Shown here piece by piece: positions 1 to 8,412 of a stretch of DNA of 64,000 bases; the first letter of the stretch is position 1, and each line of letters begins with the position of its first letter. Location: the NCBI GenBank assembly GCA_024628785.1, contig CP102404.1:434001-498000 (forward strand), written 5' to 3'. Under the pieces are notes generated by a model. The model was not told where the DNA came from and did no database searches. It saw only the letters and a program-made list of their open reading frames with translations. Origin of the DNA: Fusobacteria bacterium ZRK30. Its GTDB lineage: Bacteria; Fusobacteriota; Fusobacteriia; Fusobacteriales; Fusobacteriaceae. The position numbers were made by a program, and so were the translations under genes.

Positions 1-426
1 CTGATCTCAAAGATACAGCTACTCGATATAGGAGCTGATGACTATATCACTAAACCCTTTGAAATTGAAGAACTTTTTGCTAGGATAAGGGTAATCCTGA
101 GAAATAAAAGTCACTACCTTACAGACGGGTTTGAAACATATGGGGAGATCGGATTAAAAAGAGATTCAAAGGAAATAACTGTCAGAGGGAAATCGGTATC
201 TTTGAGTAAGAAGGAATATAACTTAATAGAATACTTCTTTCTGAATAAAGAGATGGTCCTGTCCAGGGAAAAAATTGTAGAATCTGTCTGGGGATATGAC
301 TTTGAAGGAAATCTGAGTATTGTGGATGCATGTATAAAGAATATGAGAAAAAAATTAAAACTAGAAAGGCCATTGATATTATCTATAAGGGGTGTTGGAT
401 ATATCTTTAAAGAAAGTAAAAATTAG
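1..426 (+). CDS. OmpR/PhoB-family response regulator, 3' part
   Basis: The frame is open from the first base of the window, so the gene begins upstream. The visible 141 residues start in the last third of a receiver domain, where the sequence DYITKPF carries the conserved lysine, and continue into a winged-helix DNA-binding domain ending in IRGVGYIFK, the usual OmpR-type wing. It would be a cytoplasmic transcription factor phosphorylated by a sensor kinase. No kinase follows on this strand, so the partner is probably upstream of the window. A Pho-box-like direct repeat lies 28 bases downstream, which suggests a PhoB-like role, but that link is inference. Confidence 0.93.
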   Translation: MISKIQLLDIGADDYITKPFEIEELFARIRVILRNKSHYLTDGFETYGEIGLKRDSKEITVRGKSVSLSKKEYNLIEYFFLNKEMVLSREKIVESVWGYDFEGNLSIVDACIKNMRKKLKLERPLILSIRGVGYIFKESKN

Positions 427-454
427 TAGATAAGAGGAAAATAAAAATATGAAA

Positions 455-472
455 CTTTCATCAAACTTTCAT
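455..472 (+). promoter_or_regulatory. Pho-box-like 11-bp direct repeat
   Basis: CTTTCAT occurs at 455-461 and again at 466-472, exactly 11 bp apart with an A-rich spacer. This is the spacing and near-sequence of PhoB boxes (CTGTCAT repeated every 11 bp). A TATAAG or TATATT -10-like element follows within about 20 bases. It sits between an OmpR-family regulator and a phosphatase-type locus, so it may be the target of that regulator. Confidence 0.45.
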
Positions 473-620
473 TAATGCGGGTTATTATAAGGTATATTCT
501 AAAAGAGCCTAATAGAAACTTGGCTTTTTAAGAGGTTGGAATAAGGAAAAATATACTAGAAATTTTAGGAGAGGCACCTATATCGTATAGAAAAAATTAA
601 AAAATGTGAGGGTGAGGTCT

Positions 621-782
621 ATGAGTAAGAAAATTTTTATAGGAATAATAGTTTTTTTTATGGGAATAAAAATTTTAGGAGAGGGATACTTAAAGGGATA
701 TCTAAAAGGATCTGTAGAAGGGTTTGTAGATGTACTTTTAAAAATTATGATGAGGTATAGAAAACATAGGGTGTATTATTAA
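621..782 (+). CDS. small single-pass membrane protein, 53 aa
   Basis: ATG at 621 follows a purine-rich GGGTGAGG. The 53-residue product has one hydrophobic segment (residues 5-17) and then the stretch GEGYLKGYLKGS, followed by a basic tail. The next gene, a PAP2-type phosphatase, begins with the same kind of segment and then REGYLKGFIGAL, so this looks like a duplicated or split copy of that N-terminal membrane anchor. It lies 58 bases upstream in the same direction, probably in one transcript. No function is recognised, and it could be a degraded duplicate rather than a working protein. Confidence 0.5.
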   Translation: MSKKIFIGIIVFFMGIKILGEGYLKGYLKGSVEGFVDVLLKIMMRYRKHRVYY

Positions 783-840
783 ATATGAGGGTAAAAATAA
801 ATCTATCTAATTAATAGATGTCTATAAAAGGGAGCAGTTT

Positions 841-1503
841 ATGAATAAAGAAACATTGATGGTAATAATAATAATCCTAATAGCCTTGGAAATTTTAAGG
901 GAAGGTTATCTGAAAGGTTTTATAGGGGCACTTTATAAAAATCTTATAAAGTATAAAAAGACAGCGGTAATAGGAATAATCCTAACTGTACTTAGTATAG
1001 TTTATTTAGATCTTCCTGTAGCCAAAAAGTTTTCCAATAAATATTATGCTAAAACTCTAGAGGGAATAAAAAATGGAGCCAGAACTGCGAATCTAGAGGA
1101 GATAGCTGAGTTAAAAAAGAAAATAGAAGTAGAAAATATAAACAAGGAAAAATATTCCAAATATGAAAGATTTTTAGCCGATCAGGGTGACGGGGATGTG
1201 GCAGGAGCTTCAGTGATAGTAATCCTTTTGATAGGAGGTCTATTGAAAAATAAAAAATTGATGAAGGTTTCTAAAAATGCAGTGGTCAGTGTCATAGCTT
1301 CTGGAATTTTAGTGAATTTATTAAAGTATATAATTTCAAGGTTGAGGCCGGATGTCAACATGCTCCCATATCAATTTTTTAACTGGGCTTCATGGTTTAA
1401 CGGGAATGGAAGTGTGAATCCATTTCATAGTTCCAGTGCCAGCCTTCCTTCGGGACACGGAATTGTCTCTGTTGCAGAGGCGGTTTTTTTATTAGAGAAA
1501 TAG
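841..1503 (+). pseudogene. PAP2-family phosphatase, C-terminally truncated
   Basis: The family dephosphorylates lipid phosphates such as phosphatidic acid or undecaprenyl pyrophosphate at the membrane. The 220 residues contain membrane segments near 7-20, 42-58 and 121-136, the first motif K-x6-RP (K162 to P170) and the second motif PSGH (203-206). The reading frame ends 14 residues after PSGH, so the third motif, SR...H...D, with the essential second histidine and aspartate, is absent. The stop lies just after a run of seven T, where the coding signal passes into another frame that does not supply the missing motif. I judge it inactive. The N-terminus resembles the 53-residue product upstream. 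Confidence 0.75.
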
Positions 1504-1715
1504 TCACCTTACGTGAAAATATTTCCGGCAAAAGTATTGTTAATCATATAGAGAAAGAATTGGGCATTTTAAATATTGATCTAGAAATAGATGAAAATCA
1601 AGAATATAAATTTTATGAATTGGAACTAACTCCCCTCCCTTCATATCTCCATAAATTTTTTAATCTAATAAGACACTTTATCGGTGGGAGTTTAATTATA
1701 TATGAGATGGAATAA
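1491..1715 (+). pseudogene. 3' fragment of an unidentified gene
   Basis: An open frame with coding character runs from the T-run at the end of the PAP2 gene to TAA at 1713-1715, shifted by one frame relative to PAP2. It reads as the C-terminal part of a protein (about 74 residues, including LELTPLPSYLHKFFN and ending GGSLIIYEME). It has no start codon or ribosome site of its own. It lacks the third PAP2 motif, so it is not the rest of that enzyme. A deletion joining two genes is the simplest explanation. I do not recognise the family. Confidence 0.4.
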
Positions 1716-1716
1716 T

Positions 1717-1766
1717 AAAACTAAAAAGGCTTTTAGAAGATTTCTTCTAAAAGCCTTTTTAGTTTT
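1717..1766. terminator. bidirectional intrinsic terminator
   Basis: A perfect inverted repeat of more than 20 bp (AAAACTAAAAAGGCTTTTAG and its complement) with a four-base loop, A-rich on the left and T-rich on the right. It closes the PAP2 region on the plus strand and the minus-strand gene at 1801-2013. Confidence 0.9.
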
Positions 1767-1800
1767 AAGAATCAAGATTTAGATGTAAATATAAAAATTG

Positions 1801-2013
1801 CTACGCTATCTTAATAATTAAAATTGAAGTAAAAATAATTACGGCAAGTCCAAACTCGAAGTAAAATAATCTGGCAACTTTTCCTCCAAAAATATTAACC
1901 GCTCTTCTCTGATGGGGTAAATTAAAAAATTTGTCATCATTTTTATAAGCTGATAAGCAGAGATAAACTCCTATTAATGCTGTTATAAATAAAATAATAA
2001 TTATTTTTCCTAT
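1801..2013 (-). CDS. small two-helix membrane protein, possible ATA start
   Basis: A 70-codon frame begins at ATA (2013-2011), six bases after a perfect AAGGAGG. No ATG, GTG or TTG lies at a usable distance in this frame. The product has a hydrophobic helix at residues 3-18, a polar stretch with NLPHQRRAVNIFGGK, and a second hydrophobic helix to the end. The pattern of a polar RR-G stretch before a second helix recalls Imm17-like or SdpI-like small membrane proteins, but the similarity is weak. Either a rare ATA start is used, or a former ATG has mutated and the gene is dead. It ends just before the bidirectional terminator. Confidence 0.5.
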   Translation of the reverse strand: MGKIIIILFITALIGVYLCLSAYKNDDKFFNLPHQRRAVNIFGGKVARLFYFEFGLAVIIFTSILIIKIA

Positions 2014-2080
2014 TTGTAACCTCCTTTATTAATAAATATAGTTCTTCTGTATCCTATAATTGATCATATTATAGATCTTT

Positions 2081-2680
2081 TTAATTATATATATCCATAT
2101 ATTTAAAAATGATTTTAATGGCATCCTCTCTCATATCTCTCTTTAAGTGCCTGTTTTTATCTACAGAACTTGTTATGAGATTAACCTTACTCCAGTCTTC
2201 ATCCGTGAAAATTTGACCCATTATTAATCCATAAATAATATTTATAGTATAACTATACCCTTTTTTCTTTACTGCAATTTCTGCTAATAAAACAGAATCT
2301 TTAACATTAAAATAATCATCCATAGACTTTAAATAAGCCAGTGAGATAAGTGTATCTCCCGAAGCTTTAGAAACAAGTTCACTAAAATCTTTATAAGAAT
2401 ATTTCACCATAAGATATTTTAAAAATAAACTATAATTATTTTGATTTTTATTATCCCATCCCAATTCATTGATTAGTGCAACTTTTACATCGATAGGATT
2501 ATTATGGTTATCTAAATACTCGATTAATTCTCCTGTCAAATATGTAGCTTTTGATGCCCTTTGAACTATAAAAATATCTTCATAAGCTTCACTAAAATTA
2601 GTGGAAGTTATAGGGCTGTCTGCTAAAATAATATTATTAAACCCTAAAAATATTATGATTATTAACATAAAATTCTTCAT
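2081..2680 (-). CDS. secreted or periplasmic protein of unknown function, 199 aa
   Basis: Residues 1-20 form a typical signal peptide (MKNFMLIIIIFLGFNNIILA) with cleavage likely after ILA. The rest is soluble and helical, with no motif I recognise. Its composition and helix lengths could suit an armadillo- or HEAT-like fold, but that is a guess. It is the last gene of a five-gene minus-strand block that starts near 9315, 50 bases after the MORN-repeat protein. No clear intrinsic terminator for the minus strand follows. Function unknown. Confidence 0.75.
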   Translation of the reverse strand: MKNFMLIIIIFLGFNNIILADSPITSTNFSEAYEDIFIVQRASKATYLTGELIEYLDNHNNPIDVKVALINELGWDNKNQNNYSLFLKYLMVKYSYKDFSELVSKASGDTLISLAYLKSMDDYFNVKDSVLLAEIAVKKKGYSYTINIIYGLIMGQIFTDEDWSKVNLITSSVDKNRHLKRDMREDAIKIIFKYMDIYN

Positions 2681-2730
2681 TATTTGATTCCCCTATCCTT
2701 TAATTTTATTTATTTTATCGACACCTGTCT

Positions 2731-4485
2731 TTATTCATAAATCAAATTTCTAAAAAATTCATTGACGGCAGCGTCTATATCGATGTCTTTAAGTTCTTCT
2801 ACCTTTTTACCCATCTCATATTTAGAGTGTGCTATCAAATTTCCATCCTGATCATATTCTTTATATGTTCCATGCCATTTTCCCTGGTCAAAATTTATCT
2901 CCTGATAGACCTTGCCCGAGCTGTAGTTCAGCATTGCTCCACTTAATTTATTGTTTTTATAATTACCGGTTTCTATAATATTTTCTCCCAAGGTAAACAA
3001 TTCATTTTTCCCTTCCCTTACAATATTAGAGGGGAATTTTCCCTCTGTCATATAACCTTCAAAAATTTCACGGATCCAATAATATCTGCTTCTATCTTTT
3101 TTTACTGCCATGAAGAAAATATCTTTATCTCCCAGGCTTTTTTTATAGATTCTTGCTCTATAGGCATTGACGTTTTTACTATTTTTTAGCAGATAAGCAT
3201 GGGAAAAAGCTATCTGTCCATAACCCTTTAATTCCCCCAGATACTCCAACTCATCCCACTCAGTAGATTCATAGAGGCTTTTAGGCTGACTGTGTTTATA
3301 CGAGTCGATCTTTATCCTTGCACCATCATTTTTTGTTAGATAAATCATTTTTCCATCCCGATTATATTCCTCTATTCTATATTTTCCTCCGCTGCTTCTG
3401 GTACTTTTTTTTATGACTGTGGGACCTGAATACTCCTGGGTTAGATGGCTTCCATCTCCATTATAAACAGTTTCTTCTGTCAATTCCTTACTCTCCTGAT
3501 TGTAGGTCCGACTTTCCTTCAATTTCCCTTGTACATATAGCTCTTTCACTGTACCATCTTCCCTGATCCATAATCCTTCTTTCAAGTCATTGACGAATTT
3601 TCCCTTATAGCCATTGAGCCACCATTCTCCGATTTTCTCTCCCATATCATACCTTCCATAGGTATGATACATCCTTCCGCTGGTCTCCCAGTTTCCATGT
3701 TTTATATCGTTGGTATAGGAGCCTTCCTCATAGCCGTTACCATATGAGGATCTATATTTCCCCTGTTTCACATAATATGGAGGCTGATCTATCTCTCGGC
3801 CTTCAAATACCGATGACAATGAAAAAGATTCGACTTTTTCAAACTTTCCATAGATATTATTTCTATATCTTCTGAGATAATAATCTGCTTTATCAGAAGA
3901 TTTTACCTTATTTCCTTTGTGATCATAATAACCTAAAAATTCACCCTTTAAAAAATCAAGCTCCCTATAGAAACTGTCTTTATCTATAGACCAAAATTCC
4001 AGGCTGCCATAATCTAGCGGAATTATCCCTTTTAGTTCTTTTTTTACCATAGAAGCATTTAAATTTTTAGCGTTTTTAAAGTGGTTATTTAAAACTTTAT
4101 TCAACCTGTTTAAACTTCCAAAAAAATAGGAGAAACGATCGTAGTTAACACCATATGAGAAGATCTCATATTTATCTCTGTATTTGGTAATCATAAATAT
4201 TTCTTTGAGACTATCTCCGCTGATTTCATGGAAAAATACACTTAAAATCTCCCTCTCTTCCTCAAAGGAATCTATGTGATTTTTTCTGCCATTATTGTCA
4301 TAGATGAAAACCATATATCTGCCATCTTTTTTTTCAAATCGAAGTTCACTCTCATCAATTTCTATCATATCTCCAAGAAAGGAATCTTCTTTATCTTCCT
4401 GAAGATACTTCAAAGAAATATTGGGATGAACTTCCCCGAATATGCTAAATGACCACAAGATCATTATTATCAGTAATTTTTTCAC
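2731..4485 (-). CDS. exported protein with MORN-like (YwqK-type) repeats, 584 aa
   Basis: The start is GTG (4485-4483), seven bases after AGGAGG that overlaps the end of the preceding gene. Residues 1-17 form a signal peptide ending IFGEV. From about residue 230 onward the protein is built of short repeats of the kind GxWxxxGxxxGxYxxG (for example IKHGNWETSG, KIGEWWLNG, KWHGTYKEYDQDGNLI), typical of MORN or toxin-antitoxin YwqK repeats that form extended beta sheets. It probably sits outside the cytoplasm as a binding scaffold. It is cotranscribed with the 963-residue protein 11 bases upstream. Partner and substrate unknown. Confidence 0.8.
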   Translation of the reverse strand: MKKLLIIMILWSFSIFGEVHPNISLKYLQEDKEDSFLGDMIEIDESELRFEKKDGRYMVFIYDNNGRKNHIDSFEEEREILSVFFHEISGDSLKEIFMITKYRDKYEIFSYGVNYDRFSYFFGSLNRLNKVLNNHFKNAKNLNASMVKKELKGIIPLDYGSLEFWSIDKDSFYRELDFLKGEFLGYYDHKGNKVKSSDKADYYLRRYRNNIYGKFEKVESFSLSSVFEGREIDQPPYYVKQGKYRSSYGNGYEEGSYTNDIKHGNWETSGRMYHTYGRYDMGEKIGEWWLNGYKGKFVNDLKEGLWIREDGTVKELYVQGKLKESRTYNQESKELTEETVYNGDGSHLTQEYSGPTVIKKSTRSSGGKYRIEEYNRDGKMIYLTKNDGARIKIDSYKHSQPKSLYESTEWDELEYLGELKGYGQIAFSHAYLLKNSKNVNAYRARIYKKSLGDKDIFFMAVKKDRSRYYWIREIFEGYMTEGKFPSNIVREGKNELFTLGENIIETGNYKNNKLSGAMLNYSSGKVYQEINFDQGKWHGTYKEYDQDGNLIAHSKYEMGKKVEELKDIDIDAAVNEFFRNLIYE

Positions 4486-4496
4486 TATTCTTCCTC

Positions 4497-7388
4497 CTAA
4501 TATCTAAAATAATCTGCAACTAAATCCCTGATCCTCCTGGATTTGTCATCTTCAAATTGTTTTATATATCCTCTGAAATATCTGTTATTCTTTAAAACAT
4601 TGACGGCTTCCAATCTTTTTTTATCTGGATAGGATTTTATTATCCCGACTATATCGAGTTTTTGGATCAATAACCTTATAGATTCAGGATTTTCATCTTC
4701 GATAAATTCGTTTAGTATAGGCTTCAATGGAAGGTCAAGGTCTGCTATCTGGTCTATAACTTCCTTTAAGAGAGTATCATCATATCTTCTTGAAAAGATC
4801 ACCTTATAAATATCGGCCTTGGTTCTAAGATAAAAATTTAAAAATCTTTTTCTTAATTCACTATCCATATCTAAAAATGCATCTGCAATGGTATAGTTAC
4901 CTCTTGTTTCAAAAAAATAATCCTCCTTCATAAAATCTATATGAGGTTTTACCCCTTCAAAATCAGATCTTCCTTGAAAGTATCTCTCTAGATCTTTGGA
5001 TATTTGAGATTTTTTTAGTTCTATCGATTGATTATTACACTCTTTTTCAGAAACAATCACAATATTTAGGAGTGTAAATTCTTTGAGAGTATCAAATAAA
5101 ATTTTTGTAATAAAATCTAATTGAGGGTGGATTTCTTTGAGGAGTTTATAGTATGCAAATCGGATCTCTTCATATAGGTAGGAAAGAACCTCTTCTAGTA
5201 GTTCCCTATTCTCTCTGACTAATCTATCTATAAAATCTTGTTGACTCTGCTTACTGTATTCTTCATTGTAAAAATAACCTTGCCAGGCCAGTATGTGGGT
5301 TTTACCTATTCCGACCTTTTTAAGTTTGTCTACAAAGGAATCCATCCCACCAAAAATCTCATCGCTTTTATATCTATCTCTATATAATTTACTTATGGCG
5401 TTAATACCTTTTACAGGGTTTCCATCCATAAAGAAGTTGAGGATGAGTCTGTACTGCGCCTTTAACTCTACCCCTTCTTCAGTTAAAATATATATAGATT
5501 GGAGTATCTTCTGCCCTGCTTCCCAGCTTTCATAGATATCAAAATTTGATCCGGCAAAGTTATTGTCTTCATCTTTTTTCAATATTTTTTCATATTTGTC
5601 CCATGGATTTTTCCCCCCGTTTTCTATTCCTTCCTGGATCTCAGACCAGACCTCTTTATCATAGTTATAATTTAAGTTTTCTTCTAAACCTTCTAAAAAT
5701 ATTTTTATTAAATTATCTTCTAGAAGACCCTTACTAAATTTAGTCAATGGATTATCTCTATTTTTTCTAAGATCTGTTCTAAGGATCTCGGCTAATAAAA
5801 TTAGTGATTTAGCAGCCTTCTTAGGCTTTAATATAATCTTTGAACTATTTTCTGTATCTTCAAATAAATTTTCTACCTTTATTTTATCGATTACTCTCCC
5901 TTCTAAAATTTCTTCAAAGGCTGTAATAACTAACTGCTCATTATTTTCTCTGGTCTTTTCTATTAGATTAGTTACTGCTAAAATTTCATTTCTAAAGGGT
6001 GTTTTGGATCTTTTTATATAATTTTTTATATTCTTTTTTAACAATAGTTCTATAGGAACAGGGTATCTTTCTTCCAAGGTTTCGTTATCTGCAACTTCAT
6101 ATTCATTGATTAATTCGTCGATAAAACTCTCCTCAAAGGGTCTTCTGTCGAATAATTCAAATAAAAAATCAGTGAGCCTGAGGATGATATCGCCATATAC
6201 CTGGGTATAGGTATACATAAATTTAGTGAATATTATTTTTGTGAAATGATCCAAATTTTCCCATAAATCTTTTGTATTTTGGCACCAGCTGGGGATATAT
6301 TTTTTTACAGGATAGTCAGAATTATGGATAAGCTCGTATAGATCCTCACTATATAGATTATTTATTGACCTTAGGATATCTCTGTCTCCGTCAGAGATAA
6401 TATAGTTCCAAATCTCCACACCAAATTTAAACTCATTTATTATAAAGTTTTCCCAGGCTATTATTGGATTGATACTGTTTTTTTTTGTTATCTCTTTCCT
6501 CTTTGTTACATAAATTAGTGGTTTGTCTGTAATCTCTAAGATCTCTGCCTCTAAGGCACCAGCTTCTATATCCCCGTTGTCATAGACAAAAAAATCAGAA
6601 AAATTAGTAGTTTCGCCATCTTCATAGGTTTCATAATCAAATCTATCACTGATTAAACACAGATAAAATTCATCCACTGGGTGCTCCACCTCGGCATCAC
6701 TATGTTGTGGTAAAAATGGATATTCCCTAAATCGTTCCTTTAAGGTTTCTTTAAACCATTCATATTCATCTTTATTTTTCCTAAACCAAATGGTCATATT
6801 ATTAAAAATTTGATTTCTTATTTCATAGTTGTCTGAATAACAAAAGAGTTTTAGGGTATCTCTGGATATATCCATGTTCATAGTTAAATCTTGTATTGCG
6901 TGGATTGCAAATGGCGCATGTTCATCGTCCCAATAGGGAATTAGATAAAGACCGAGTAAATAGGTATACTCTGGGTATAATCTGGCAAACCCATAGATAC
7001 TTCCCAATCCAAGAAGGTTATTATCATCATCACTCCACAGGTCACTTGTGTCATTGACTTCCCTAGCGTAATCAATTATCTCATTGAAGACTCCTAGGAT
7101 AGGTTCTTTTAACTCATCATACTCCATAGCTATAGCAAAAAATATCTCCTCATTGGTAGTTCCCCCATAGGAATACATCCAATATCCCTCAAAGGCCTTG
7201 AGAATCTTTTCAGAGCTTATCGTTTCTACTCCTAATTTGCTGCCATCTATTCCTATAAAAGATAGGTTTAGAACACCTCCGTATTCACCACTGTTTATAG
7301 CTTCTCTATTTTTTATTGTTCTTGCATATTCTATCAGTGCATCTTTAATACTGGCTATATCATCTATATCTACTTGAATTTCTATCAT
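4497..7388 (-). CDS. large acidic protein of unknown function, 963 aa
   Basis: ATG at 7388 follows TAGGAGA. No signal peptide or membrane segment is visible, so it is probably cytoplasmic. It is rich in Asp, Glu and aromatic residues. Around residues 120-190 it has the sequence LYPEYTYLLG and, about 35 residues on, DTLKLF. The 300-residue product at 8413-9315 has LYPEYSYYLG and NSLKLF in the same order and spacing, so the two are paralogues over this part. The C-terminal 700 residues look all-helical. It lies 34 bases after the 294-residue gene in one minus-strand operon. I do not recognise the family. Confidence 0.75.
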   Translation of the reverse strand: MIEIQVDIDDIASIKDALIEYARTIKNREAINSGEYGGVLNLSFIGIDGSKLGVETISSEKILKAFEGYWMYSYGGTTNEEIFFAIAMEYDELKEPILGVFNEIIDYAREVNDTSDLWSDDDNNLLGLGSIYGFARLYPEYTYLLGLYLIPYWDDEHAPFAIHAIQDLTMNMDISRDTLKLFCYSDNYEIRNQIFNNMTIWFRKNKDEYEWFKETLKERFREYPFLPQHSDAEVEHPVDEFYLCLISDRFDYETYEDGETTNFSDFFVYDNGDIEAGALEAEILEITDKPLIYVTKRKEITKKNSINPIIAWENFIINEFKFGVEIWNYIISDGDRDILRSINNLYSEDLYELIHNSDYPVKKYIPSWCQNTKDLWENLDHFTKIIFTKFMYTYTQVYGDIILRLTDFLFELFDRRPFEESFIDELINEYEVADNETLEERYPVPIELLLKKNIKNYIKRSKTPFRNEILAVTNLIEKTRENNEQLVITAFEEILEGRVIDKIKVENLFEDTENSSKIILKPKKAAKSLILLAEILRTDLRKNRDNPLTKFSKGLLEDNLIKIFLEGLEENLNYNYDKEVWSEIQEGIENGGKNPWDKYEKILKKDEDNNFAGSNFDIYESWEAGQKILQSIYILTEEGVELKAQYRLILNFFMDGNPVKGINAISKLYRDRYKSDEIFGGMDSFVDKLKKVGIGKTHILAWQGYFYNEEYSKQSQQDFIDRLVRENRELLEEVLSYLYEEIRFAYYKLLKEIHPQLDFITKILFDTLKEFTLLNIVIVSEKECNNQSIELKKSQISKDLERYFQGRSDFEGVKPHIDFMKEDYFFETRGNYTIADAFLDMDSELRKRFLNFYLRTKADIYKVIFSRRYDDTLLKEVIDQIADLDLPLKPILNEFIEDENPESIRLLIQKLDIVGIIKSYPDKKRLEAVNVLKNNRYFRGYIKQFEDDKSRRIRDLVADYFRY

Positions 7389-7422
7389 AAGGTCTCCTAT
7401 TATATTTAATTATCATTAATTT

Positions 7423-8307
7423 TTACATTACCATAACAGGGATAGTCTGTTCATATAGTTCCTTCCCGTTGTGTGTAACTGTAAACTTCCAATGCCCTTC
7501 AAATAATTCCCCTTCCTCTGCCACAAAACAAGAACTATTGTTTCTTCCTTTGAAAGCTATATCCGGCCACCTATCTGTATGGACCACCCTTCCCTCAAAA
7601 TCTTTCACCTCTACACCTACAAATATATTGAGGGTTTGAGAGTTGTCTTTAAATAAGTTGTCAGCCAGGGTATAGACACAACCTATATAGCTGCCTATCT
7701 CAGCTTTCCTATTAAGTTTAGGAGGAGTCAGACTGATATTTACACCTGCTATGAAATCACTGGCAAACCCAAAGATTCCGTAGGATTTAACCCATGCTCT
7801 TGGTTTTTTCTCCTGGTGTTTTTCAATGATATCCTTCATCATATCTGAGTATGGGGGAATCAGGCTGGAGTCCCAGCTTTCTTGGAGGAAACCCTTAAAT
7901 AATTTCGTCCAATTTGGATAGGTTCCGGCAACAGCATATAAGATATCCAGTCCAAAGGTATAACCGGTTTCCACAAATAGATAATTAGGAGATTGAACAC
8001 TTTGAGCTATTTTTACTATCTCCCACCCTACATCACTGGCCCGGTCTTCCATATTCAGCTCTATTAATTTCAGTACAAATATAAATTCTAAACCGTGAAC
8101 CTTCCAATGTTTGGAATAATCGTTATATAGATCTCTGTTTTCCAGGTGAGAAATATCCAGTAATTTTCCTGTGCTTGTCTCTATTTTTATTTTAAATTCT
8201 TTAAAACTTTTTTTTCTAAAGGTTCTTATGAGAGTTATTAACTCTATAGCAGCTTTCCTATACCTGTCAATTTCATTTTTCTCCATGTCTAGAACTATCT
8301 TATACAT
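7423..8307 (-). CDS. protein of unknown function, 294 aa
   Basis: The open frame reaches 8355, but ATG at 8307 is preceded by AGGAGGCAGT, so the start is placed there (MYKIVLDMEKNE). The N-terminal half is helical, with AGTYPNWTKLFKGF at about residues 148-161, which echoes the LYPEY(T/S)Y.LG element of the 963- and 300-residue neighbours. The C-terminal third has beta-sandwich character (TVTHNGKELYEQTIPVMVM at the end), perhaps an immunoglobulin-like domain. It is the second gene of the minus-strand block. No enzyme motif is seen. Confidence 0.75.
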   Translation of the reverse strand: MYKIVLDMEKNEIDRYRKAAIELITLIRTFRKKSFKEFKIKIETSTGKLLDISHLENRDLYNDYSKHWKVHGLEFIFVLKLIELNMEDRASDVGWEIVKIAQSVQSPNYLFVETGYTFGLDILYAVAGTYPNWTKLFKGFLQESWDSSLIPPYSDMMKDIIEKHQEKKPRAWVKSYGIFGFASDFIAGVNISLTPPKLNRKAEIGSYIGCVYTLADNLFKDNSQTLNIFVGVEVKDFEGRVVHTDRWPDIAFKGRNNSSCFVAEEGELFEGHWKFTVTHNGKELYEQTIPVMVM

Positions 8308-8412
8308 ACTGCCTCCTAGTAGATCGATACAGTTAAAATAAATATGATCTTTCATAATTTTTAATGTTATTTTGTTATTTTATATGGACCTTTTAATTAG
8401 ATCTCTTTTATT

